From the NCBI GenBank assembly GCA_964555735.1, contig CAZKTS010000401.1, positions 1 through 10,993 of the forward strand: a DNA stretch of 10,993 nucleotides, read 5' to 3'. The notes below the pieces were generated by a model. That model saw nothing but the letters and a program-made list of their open reading frames with translations, did no database searches and was not told the origin of the DNA. Made by a program: the position numbers and the translations under genes. Source of the stretch: CAZKTS01 sp964555735 (GTDB lineage: Bacteria > Actinomycetota > Acidimicrobiia > IMCC26256 > PALSA-555). Shown piece after piece: positions 5,825-10,993 of the stretch (the stretch's first letter is position 1; the number at the start of each line of letters is the position of its first letter).

Positions 5825-8222
5825 CCCGACCTCCGAACGACTCCGGGCCGCGCGGGCCGGGCTTCTCGCCCGTCACCCGCGCGGCCTCGAGTTCGGTCGA
5901 GCGTGGTCGGACGCGCTCGACGATGCCTGTCGGCGCGCGGCCGACGGCATCGATCTGTCGGGGCGGTGGGCGGTCGCGGCGTTGGGCTCGTACGCCCGTC
6001 GCGAGCTGTGCCCCGGATCCGACATCGACGTCGTGCTCGTCCACGACGGCAAGTCGCGTTCGGTCGGTCCTGCCGCCGAGGCCCTGTGGTATCCGCTCTG
6101 GGACGCGGGTCTCGTCCTCGGCCACGCGGTGCGCACGCCGAAGGAGGCGCTCTCGCTCGCGGGCGACGACCTCGACGCCCTCACGATCCTTCTCGACGCG
6201 CGCCCGATCCTGGGCGACACCGACCTCGTCCGGCAGCTGGTCGACGACGGCCGGGCCCTCGCTCTGCGGCGGCGCGGGCGGGTGGTGGAGCGCCTCGCCG
6301 CCGCGGCCGAGGGCCGTCGCACGCAGCCGGGGCCGATCGCCGAGGTGCTCGATCCGAACCTGAAGGACGGCGCTGGAGGCCTGCGCGACGTGCAGTCGCT
6401 CCGCTGGGTGGGCTGGGTGCTCGGGGCACCGGGCGGCCTCGATGCCCTCGTGGCCGAGGGCTATCTGGAGGCCACCGACATCGCGGTCCTGGAAGACGCG
6501 TCGACCGCGCTCCTCGATGCGCGCGTCGCGCTCCACCTCGTCACCGAGCGGCGCAGCGACGTGTTGCTGCTCCAGGAGCAGGACGCGGTCGCCGCGCTGC
6601 TGGGCGCCGAGGATGCGGATGCGCTCGTCCGAGGCCTCGCTTCGCACGGCCGCGCCGTCACCTGGTTGGCCGACGACGTCTGGCGGCGATTGCAGGCCGG
6701 CCGGCGCGGACCATCCGGACGGGTCGGTCGTCGCGACGAGACCGTCGCCGACGGGGTCGTGGTGCGCGACGGCGTGGTCGCGCTCACCGCGGATGCCCGG
6801 ATCGACACGTTCACGGTGCTCCGCGCCGCCCAGACGGCGGCCGAGCGCAACACGGTCATCGACCGGGCGTCGCTCGAACGCATGCGCGAGCTCCCCGGCG
6901 CGTCCTGGACCGACGACGCGCGCGACGCGTTCATCGCGCTTCTGTGCGCTGGGCACGGCACGGTCGCGGTGGTGGAGGCCCTCGACCAGGTCGGTGTCAT
7001 GGAGTGCCTGCTCCCCGAGTGGGCGTCGGTGCGGGCGCGACCGCAACGCAACGCGTACCACCGCTTCACGGTGGACCGGCACCTGCTGGAGGCGGTCGTC
7101 GAGTGCGCGGGGCTGCTCCACGACGAGGGGTTCGACGGCGACGTGGCCCGCCGCGTGCGGCCCGAGCTCCTCGTCCTCGCCGGCCTGCTCCACGACATCG
7201 CGAAGGGGATGCCCGGCGACCACTCGGAGGTCGGCGCCGGGCTCGCGATGGAGGTCGCCGACCGGCTCGGGATCGACCGCCACGGCGGCGAGGTGCTCGC
7301 CTGGCTCGTTCGCCACCACCTGCTCCTGGCCGACACTGCGACCCGCCGAGACCTCGCCGACGAGCAGACGATCGTGCGGTTCGGGCAGGAGGTCGCCGAC
7401 ACGGAGCGCCTCGACCTCCTCTACCTGCTGACGCTGGGCGACTCCCGGGCCACGGGTCCGGCGGCGTGGAGCGCCACCAAGGCCGCCCTCTTCCGCCAGC
7501 TCTTCGTCGAGACCGACACACTCTTCGAGCGCGGGGTCGTCTCGGGCCGAACCGCCGCGGAGCGTGAGCGCGCCCTCGTGGAGCATCGGGAGCTGCTCGA
7601 TCGCGGTGAGCTGGCGGTCCGGTGGGGCGTCGGCACCGACGGGCTGCTCGAGTGCACCGTCGTCGCACCGGACCAGACCGGTCTGCTGGCCGCGGTCGCG
7701 AGCGTCCTGGCGTTGCACGGCTTCGACGTGCGCGGGGCGTCGCTGTACGGCGACTCGTCGGCGGGCATGGCGCTCGAGGTGTACCGAGGGGTTGACGTGT
7801 TCGACCGGCTCGGCGAGCCCAACGGCCGCGAGCGGGTCGAGGTCGACCTGCGCGCCGCGCTCGCGGGTGAGCTCCCGCTGCGCGAGCAGCTCGAGGATCG
7901 CATCCGGCGCTACCCGCGTCCGCTCGACGCGGCGACCGACGACTCGGTGCGCGTGACCTTCGATCTCGACGCGTCGAGCGCCGCGACCGTCGTCGAGGTC
8001 GACGCGCCCGACCAGGTCGCCCTGCTCGCACGGGTCGCCCGGGTGTTTGCCGACCTCGACGTCGACGTCACCGCCGCACTCGTGGCGACGTTCGGCGCGC
8101 GGGTCGTCGACGTCTTCTACGTCCGCGACGCGCACGGCGCCAAGATCACCGACCCCCTCACCCTCGACCGCCTCCGCGCCACCCTCATCGCCCGTCTCAG
8201 TGCCGACGCCCTCCTGACCTGA
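5799..8222 (+). CDS. glnD: [Protein-PII] nucleotidylyltransferase / removing enzyme GlnD
   Basis: GlnD adds a nucleotide to Tyr51 of PII when glutamine is low and removes it when glutamine is high. In E. coli the group is UMP; in studied actinobacteria (Streptomyces, Corynebacterium) it is AMP. The protein has 807 residues, close to actinobacterial relatives. The nucleotidyltransferase motif is GSYARRELCPGSDIDVVL (63-80), with metal ligands D75 and D77. The family block PNLKDGAGGLRDVQSLRWVG is at 186-205. The HD hydrolase domain (about 420-560) shows YHRFTVD (420-426), H465-D466 in LLHDIAKG, H475 and H506-H507. Two ACT domains for glutamine sensing lie at about 615-690 and 730-805 (APDQTGLLAAV and APDQVALLARV cores). 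No domain is missing. GTG 5799 lies inside glnK, with AGGA 9 bp upstream; no other plausible in-frame start is near. The overlap implies translational coupling. Confidence 0.97.
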   Translation: MSRAPTPSDPTSERLRAARAGLLARHPRGLEFGRAWSDALDDACRRAADGIDLSGRWAVAALGSYARRELCPGSDIDVVLVHDGKSRSVGPAAEALWYPLWDAGLVLGHAVRTPKEALSLAGDDLDALTILLDARPILGDTDLVRQLVDDGRALALRRRGRVVERLAAAAEGRRTQPGPIAEVLDPNLKDGAGGLRDVQSLRWVGWVLGAPGGLDALVAEGYLEATDIAVLEDASTALLDARVALHLVTERRSDVLLLQEQDAVAALLGAEDADALVRGLASHGRAVTWLADDVWRRLQAGRRGPSGRVGRRDETVADGVVVRDGVVALTADARIDTFTVLRAAQTAAERNTVIDRASLERMRELPGASWTDDARDAFIALLCAGHGTVAVVEALDQVGVMECLLPEWASVRARPQRNAYHRFTVDRHLLEAVVECAGLLHDEGFDGDVARRVRPELLVLAGLLHDIAKGMPGDHSEVGAGLAMEVADRLGIDRHGGEVLAWLVRHHLLLADTATRRDLADEQTIVRFGQEVADTERLDLLYLLTLGDSRATGPAAWSATKAALFRQLFVETDTLFERGVVSGRTAAERERALVEHRELLDRGELAVRWGVGTDGLLECTVVAPDQTGLLAAVASVLALHGFDVRGASLYGDSSAGMALEVYRGVDVFDRLGEPNGRERVEVDLRAALAGELPLREQLEDRIRRYPRPLDAATDDSVRVTFDLDASSAATVVEVDAPDQVALLARVARVFADLDVDVTAALVATFGARVVDVFYVRDAHGAKITDPLTLDRLRATLIARLSADALLT

Positions 8223-8227
8223 GCTCG

Positions 8228-8253
8228 AGGTCAAGAGCGAAGGTCAAGAGCGA
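8228..8253. repeat. Two perfect tandem copies of a 13-bp unit
   Basis: AGGTCAAGAGCGA occurs at 8228-8240 and again at 8241-8253 with no mismatch. It starts 6 bp after the glnD stop and runs to the base of the long palindrome at 8251-8317. It may be a slippage duplication or paired direct repeats. Two copies are too few to suggest an array. Function unknown. Confidence 0.8.
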
Positions 8254-8317
8254 GAGCCGCTTCTTGGCACGTTCCCTCAGTCCATGTCTGAGGCAACGTG
8301 CCGAGAACCGGCCCTCG
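8251..8317. repeat. Long imperfect palindrome / hairpin after glnD
   Basis: Arms 8251-8280 and 8288-8317 are 30 bp each around a 7-nt loop (8281-8287, TCCATGT). Reading pairs by eye, 26 of 30 are Watson-Crick and one more is U-G. The mismatches are 8274/8294, 8260/8308 and 8255/8313. The core 8261-8280 with 8288-8307 has one mismatch and one wobble. It stands between the end of the amtB-glnK-glnD operon and the Nudix gene. It could be a factor-assisted or U-less terminator, since no T-run follows. It could equally be a REP-like dispersed palindrome, or a hairpin protecting the operon's 3' end. The structure is certain; the role is not. Confidence 0.85.
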
Positions 8318-8327
8318 AGACCTTGGG

Positions 8328-8333
8328 TAGCCT
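8328..8333 (+). promoter_or_regulatory. Possible -10 element (TAGCCT) of a leaderless Nudix transcript
   Basis: TAGCCT ends 6 bp before ATG 8340, the usual distance from a TAnnnT -10 box to the transcription start. The A of the ATG could therefore be +1. No Shine-Dalgarno sequence precedes this ATG, which fits leaderless initiation, common in actinobacteria. No clear -35 is present; the palindrome ends just upstream. Confidence 0.35.
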
Positions 8334-8339
8334 CCGCGC

Positions 8340-9026
8340 ATGAGCGAACCGCATGCCGTCTCTGCGTCCGACCTCCTGCGCTGGGCGGAGACGCTCTCCG
8401 GGATCGCCCGCACGGGCCTCGGCTTCACGCAGAGCCTGTACGAGAAGGAGCGGTTCGAAGAGGTGCTGAAGGTCGCGGCCGACATCCGGGCCGCTGCGCT
8501 CGAGGAGGCCGAGGCCGACGCACTCTTCGAGGAGTGGCTGTCGAGCGTGGGCGAAGGGGTCGCCGGCTACGTCACGCCGAAGGTTGCGGTGGCGGCGGTG
8601 GTCGGCAACGACAAGGACGAGATCCTCCTCACCCAGCGCGCCGACTCGGGGGTGTGGCTCTACCCGGTCGGCTGGGCCGACGTCGGCTACTCACCGGCCG
8701 AGGTCGCGATCAAGGAGGTCTACGAGGAGACCGGCATCGAGATCGAGGTGAAGTCCCTCATCGCGGTGTTCGACGGCCTGCGCCTCGGCTTCGCGCGCAT
8801 GCCGCTGTACTCGCTCGTGTTCCACTGCGACATGATCGGCGGCGAGCTCGTGGGTCACCCGCTCGAGTGTCGTGACGTCGGCTTCTTCGCCAAGGACGCA
8901 CTGCCCTGGCCGCTCGCCGGCGGCGCGCGCTGGGTCGAGACGGCCTTCGCCGCGATCGAGGGCGAGTCGCGCCCCGTCGACTTCGACGTTCCCCGCACCC
9001 CACCGTGGCGCGGGGAGGAGGTCTGA
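8340..9026 (+). CDS. Nudix hydrolase with N-terminal Nudix_N-type domain
   Basis: The product is a predicted cytoplasmic pyrophosphohydrolase of 228 residues acting on some nucleoside-diphosphate-linked substrate. Residues about 8-60 (LLRWAETLSGIARTGLGFT, then YEKERFEEVLKVAADI) resemble the helical Nudix_N domain that precedes the catalytic domain in this subgroup. The Nudix fold follows from about 80. The Nudix box G-x5-E-x7-REU-x-EE-x-GU aligns to G111-WADVG-Y117-SPAEVAI-K125-E-V-Y-E129-E130-TGI. The metal-binding core (E126, E129, E130) is present, but the first Glu of the box is Tyr117 and the Arg is Lys125. I believe GWADVGYS is typical of a subfamily, not a lesion, because the rest of the protein is coherent to the C-terminus. 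The exact substrate cannot be inferred. It may be transcribed leaderless from the TAGCCT element just upstream. A lipoprotein gene starts 10 bp after it. Confidence 0.9.
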   Translation: MSEPHAVSASDLLRWAETLSGIARTGLGFTQSLYEKERFEEVLKVAADIRAAALEEAEADALFEEWLSSVGEGVAGYVTPKVAVAAVVGNDKDEILLTQRADSGVWLYPVGWADVGYSPAEVAIKEVYEETGIEIEVKSLIAVFDGLRLGFARMPLYSLVFHCDMIGGELVGHPLECRDVGFFAKDALPWPLAGGARWVETAFAAIEGESRPVDFDVPRTPPWRGEEV

Positions 9027-9035
9027 CGCCGCGCG

Positions 9036-9434
9036 ATGCGCCGGTGCGGGGCGGTGCTGACGGCGGTGATCCTGCTCACGAGCGTGCCGGCGTGTAGTGC
9101 CGAAGACCGCGGCGTCGCCTGTGACGGAGCCACGAGGTTGGCTGACGTTGTGGTCGACATTCGTGCGGACCTCGCCGTGGGACGGCAGGTCCGGTACATC
9201 GACCGCCGCTTCAAGCCCGGCTTTCGAAGCGTCGGTGGAATCCTGCATTACAGCATGGGGGGCGACTACAGCGGTGCTGCTCCGCGCGTGCTGCTCTACA
9301 TGGACGAACGGCTGACGCCCGAGCAGCGCGCCGCCGTTCGTACCGATCTCGAGGCGGAAGCCGAGGTCGACTCCGTACGCTTCGAAGTGCGCCCGGGTCC
9401 GAACTCGATCCATCCCGGCGGGGAGTGCGCGTAG
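9036..9434 (+). CDS. Small predicted lipoprotein of unknown function
   Basis: The product has 132 residues with a classical lipoprotein signal: positive start MRR, hydrophobic stretch about 6-16, then the lipobox VPAC with Cys20 as the acylated residue. It is expected to be anchored to the outer face of the membrane. After cleavage about 112 residues remain, with cysteines at 29 and 131 that could pair. The segment VLLYMDERLTPEQRAAVRTD with the following VDSVRFEV (85-118) looks like a compact alpha/beta module. It loosely recalls the extracellular domain of FtsX-type proteins, but I cannot support that by alignment. The start follows the Nudix stop by 9 bp. GGAGGAGG at 9014-9021 lies 14 bp before ATG, longer than ideal. 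The frame ends 21 bp from the convergent ddn-like gene. Base composition is slightly less GC-biased than the neighbours. Confidence 0.75.
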   Translation: MRRCGAVLTAVILLTSVPACSAEDRGVACDGATRLADVVVDIRADLAVGRQVRYIDRRFKPGFRSVGGILHYSMGGDYSGAAPRVLLYMDERLTPEQRAAVRTDLEAEAEVDSVRFEVRPGPNSIHPGGECA

Positions 9435-9455
9435 CCCCGCGCCTGTGCCCCTCGG

Positions 9456-9899
9456 TCAGACGCGCGTCGCCACGAGGACCGGGATCTGGCGGTCGGTATT
9501 CTCCTGGTACTCGGCGTAGGGCGGGTAGGCGGCGACTGACCGCTCCCACCACTTGGCGCGCTCGTCACCGGTGACCTCGCGCACGCGCACGGCGAAGGGC
9601 TCCGGGCCGTCCTGGATCGCGACCTCGTCGGGGTTCGCGACGAGGTTGTGGTACCAGCCGGGGTGCTCGGGCGCGCCGCCCTTCGACGCCACGATCGCGT
9701 ACTCGCCGTCGTGCTCGACGCGCATGAGCGCGATCTTGCGGACCTTCCCGCTCTTGTGGCCGCGCATGGTCACGATGATCACCGGCATCCCGGTGTCGAG
9801 CAGGGTGTTGGCCTCCGTGCCGCCGGAGCGCTCGTAGGCCTCGACCTGGTTGCGCACCCAATCCCACGAGCTCGGCTCGTAGTCACCGGAGATGGTCAT
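9456..9899 (-). CDS. F420-dependent (deazaflavin) nitroreductase-family oxidoreductase, Ddn type
   Basis: This is a member of the F420H2-dependent quinone/nitro-reductase family (split beta-barrel), 147 residues, family length. Relatives use reduced coenzyme F420 to reduce quinones or other electron-poor substrates; Mycobacterium tuberculosis Ddn also activates nitroimidazole drugs. Visible signatures are MRGHKSGKVRKIALM (45-59), DGEYAIVASKGGAP (64-77) for F420 phosphate/deazaflavin binding, and HPGWYHNLVANP (79-90). The tyrosines Y125, Y128 and Y131 have the same i, i+3, i+6 spacing as Y130/Y133/Y136 of Ddn, where the middle one is catalytic. No signal peptide is present. Its ATG overlaps the pyrE stop (ATGA, 9896-9899), so it is translated from the pyrE message. 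The physiological substrate is unknown; presence of this gene implies that the organism makes F420. Confidence 0.93.
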   Translation of the reverse strand: MTISGDYEPSSWDWVRNQVEAYERSGGTEANTLLDTGMPVIIVTMRGHKSGKVRKIALMRVEHDGEYAIVASKGGAPEHPGWYHNLVANPDEVAIQDGPEPFAVRVREVTGDERAKWWERSVAAYPPYAEYQENTDRQIPVLVATRV

Positions 9900-10438
9900 T
9901 GCTCCCTCGCCTTCAGGTCGCTCATTCGGAACAGGGGACGAAGCTCGACACCGGCCTCGGCGAGCGCCTCGGGGCCACCCGCCTCACGGTCGATGACGCA
10001 GAGCGCGACGTCGACGATCCCGCCCCGGTCGCGCAGGTCCTTCGAGGAGATCACGACCTGCCCGCCCGAGGTGACGACGTCCTCCACGACCGTGAGCCGC
10101 CGCCCGTCGAGCTCGCCCCCCTCGGCGAGCTGGCAGGTGCCGTAGGTCTTCGCCTCCTTGCGCACGAAGAGGGCGGGAAGCCCGGTGACCTGCGAGAGCA
10201 TCGTGGCGAGCGGCACGCCGCCGAGCTCGAGCCCCGCGAGTGCCTCGGTCCCGTCCGGCACGAGCGGCGCCATCGCCTCGGCGATCGCCCGCAGCAGCAC
10301 GGGATCCGACTCGAAGCGGTACTTGTCGAAGTACTCGTTGCTCACCGCGCCCGAGCGGAGGGTGAACTCGCCCGTGAGGTGCGCGCAGTCGTAGATGGCG
10401 CGTGCGAGATCGGCGCGGGAGTCGAGCGTGCGGGTCAC
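9896..10438 (-). CDS. pyrE: Orotate phosphoribosyltransferase
   Basis: PyrE transfers the ribose-5-phosphate of PRPP to orotate, giving OMP in pyrimidine synthesis; it acts as a cytoplasmic dimer. The 180 residues form a type I PRTase fold. The PRPP loop is VVEDVVTSGGQ (117-127) with the acidic pair E119-D120. The catalytic flexible-loop block RKEAKTYGT (93-101) contains R93, K94 and K97, matching R99, K100 and K103 of the Salmonella enzyme. The usual His of that loop is Tyr99. GLELGGVPLA (69-78) is the PPi-binding turn region, and SGAVSNEYFDKYRF (29-42) is the orotate-side segment. The start is GTG 10438, which overlaps the upstream stop by 4 bp (GTGA), and its own stop overlaps the next start by 4 bp. 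Both features show tight translational coupling in this operon. Confidence 0.95.
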   Translation of the reverse strand: MTRTLDSRADLARAIYDCAHLTGEFTLRSGAVSNEYFDKYRFESDPVLLRAIAEAMAPLVPDGTEALAGLELGGVPLATMLSQVTGLPALFVRKEAKTYGTCQLAEGGELDGRRLTVVEDVVTSGGQVVISSKDLRDRGGIVDVALCVIDREAGGPEALAEAGVELRPLFRMSDLKAREQ

Positions 10439-10905
10439 GGTGTTCCTTCCGGTGTGGTGGCGAGCTCGGCGAGCAGCGCGTCGACGAGCGACAGGTCACC
10501 GCGGGCGCGCTCCCACGCGCGGCCGATGCGCTCGTGGTCCACGAGGCCGGCGGCGTCGGGTGCGATGCCGAGCGCGTCGGTGACGCATCGCCCGAGCGTG
10601 GCGGGCTCGATCTCGTCGCCGTACGCAGGGAAGCACTCGAGCCCGTCCCAGAGCGACGACGGTGCGAGCGCGCTCCCGTCGAGCACCGTCTCCCAGAGGT
10701 CCTCGTGCGTCACGCCCGCCGGACACCGGAACCCGGCCACCGGGTGCAGGCGCCACTCGAGCGTTGCCTCGCCGGGCCCGTCGGGGGTGAGCCACGTCTG
10801 GGTGCCGTTCACGTAGCGATCGAGCGGTGGCCCGAGGTGCTCGTCGAGCGCACGCACGAGCTCCGGCGTCGTGCGCCAGACGGTCGTCGGGGTGAGCTGG
10901 GCCAC
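10435..10905 (-). CDS. Hypothetical protein upstream of pyrE
   Basis: I do not recognise the family. The product has 156 residues, is acidic and soluble, and has no signal peptide or membrane helix. The sequence has well-spread aromatics and looks like a folded domain: WRTTPELVRALDEHLG (10-25), YVNGTQTWLTPDG (31-43), EWRLHPVAGF (50-59), then a helical C-terminal half with DGLECFPAYGDEIEP (87-101). It is credible as a gene because it is coupled at both ends: GTG 10905 starts 3 bp after the upstream stop, and its TGA overlaps the pyrE GTG. A possible link to pyrimidine metabolism is guilt by association only. An alternative start further downstream cannot be excluded. Confidence 0.75.
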   Translation of the reverse strand: MAQLTPTTVWRTTPELVRALDEHLGPPLDRYVNGTQTWLTPDGPGEATLEWRLHPVAGFRCPAGVTHEDLWETVLDGSALAPSSLWDGLECFPAYGDEIEPATLGRCVTDALGIAPDAAGLVDHERIGRAWERARGDLSLVDALLAELATTPEGTP

Positions 10906-10908
10906 GCG

Positions 10909-10993
10909 TCAGGCGGCGGCCGCGGCGGGATCGATCGCCCCGTAGCGGACCAGGGCGTCGAAGTGGTCGATCGCGCTGCGGTCGTCGTCGAGG
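10909..10993 (-). CDS. C-terminal end of an unidentified gene (truncated by window edge)
   Basis: Reading leftwards from the right edge gives an uninterrupted frame of 27 codons, ending at TGA (10911-10909). The tail contains DHFDALVRYGAIDP followed by a run of five alanines. It is too short to identify. It sits 3 bp upstream of the next minus-strand start, as expected for an operon partner, which is the main reason to call it coding. Confidence 0.55.
   Translation of the reverse strand, partial: LDDDRSAIDHFDALVRYGAIDPAAAAA

Noticed and set aside
5784..8234. 816-codon open frame on the minus strand opposite glnD
   Set aside because: It is the antisense shadow of a complete, motif-rich glnD. 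Long stop-free antisense frames are expected at this GC content, and its product is low-complexity Arg/Glu/Asp-rich.
8228..8253. Start of a CRISPR or repeat array
   Set aside because: Only two directly adjacent 13-bp units with no spacers.
9435..9455. Bidirectional terminator between the convergent genes
   Set aside because: The 21 bp hold no convincing stem and no A- or T-run.

Overview
The window is about 11 kb of very GC-rich, densely coding bacterial DNA. GTG starts, 4-bp start/stop overlaps, an F420-dependent (Ddn-type) reductase and an amtB-glnK-glnD nitrogen operon point to an actinobacterium. The heme-synthesis enzyme at the left edge looks like the Firmicutes type rather than the mycobacterial or corynebacterial type. 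That leads me to guess a deep-branching class such as Acidimicrobiia or Thermoleophilia, but this is inference, with no marker gene in the window to prove it.

Layout. Plus strand, 1-1171: the 3' end of a coproheme decarboxylase gene (chdC/hemQ), then a short conserved-looking protein of unknown function. 1195-3885: a large cytoplasmic PAS-PAS-GAF-GGDEF-EAL protein for cyclic-di-GMP turnover, with both catalytic sites and the inhibitory I-site intact. 3886-4202: a 317-bp intergenic region with a possible GlnR half-box, a perfect 7-bp palindrome and a strong ribosome binding site. 4203-8222: amtB, glnK (PII) and glnD, a complete ammonium uptake and nitrogen-status module in the classical actinobacterial order. 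8223-8339: a 13-bp tandem duplication followed by a 67-bp imperfect palindrome. 8340-9434: a Nudix hydrolase with a Nudix_N-type N-terminal domain, then a small predicted lipoprotein.

Minus strand, read right to left from 10993 to 9456: the last 27 codons of an unidentified gene, an unidentified 156-residue protein, pyrE (orotate phosphoribosyltransferase) and a Ddn-type F420-dependent oxidoreductase. The genes are 3 bp apart or overlap by 4 bp, so this is almost certainly one operon. It converges with the lipoprotein gene across 21 bp.

How the genes work together. AmtB conducts ammonium. GlnK senses 2-oxoglutarate and ATP/ADP and gates AmtB. GlnD modifies GlnK at Tyr51, which in actinobacteria is adenylylation. 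The other genes are mostly independent housekeeping or signalling functions. I see no phage, IS, CRISPR, tRNA or rRNA and no convincing new multi-gene system. The items most worth a second look are the long palindrome at 8251-8317, the possible GlnR box 290 bp upstream of amtB, the Nudix box with Tyr in place of its first Glu, the Firmicutes-like ChdC, and the uncharacterised proteins in tight gene clusters.
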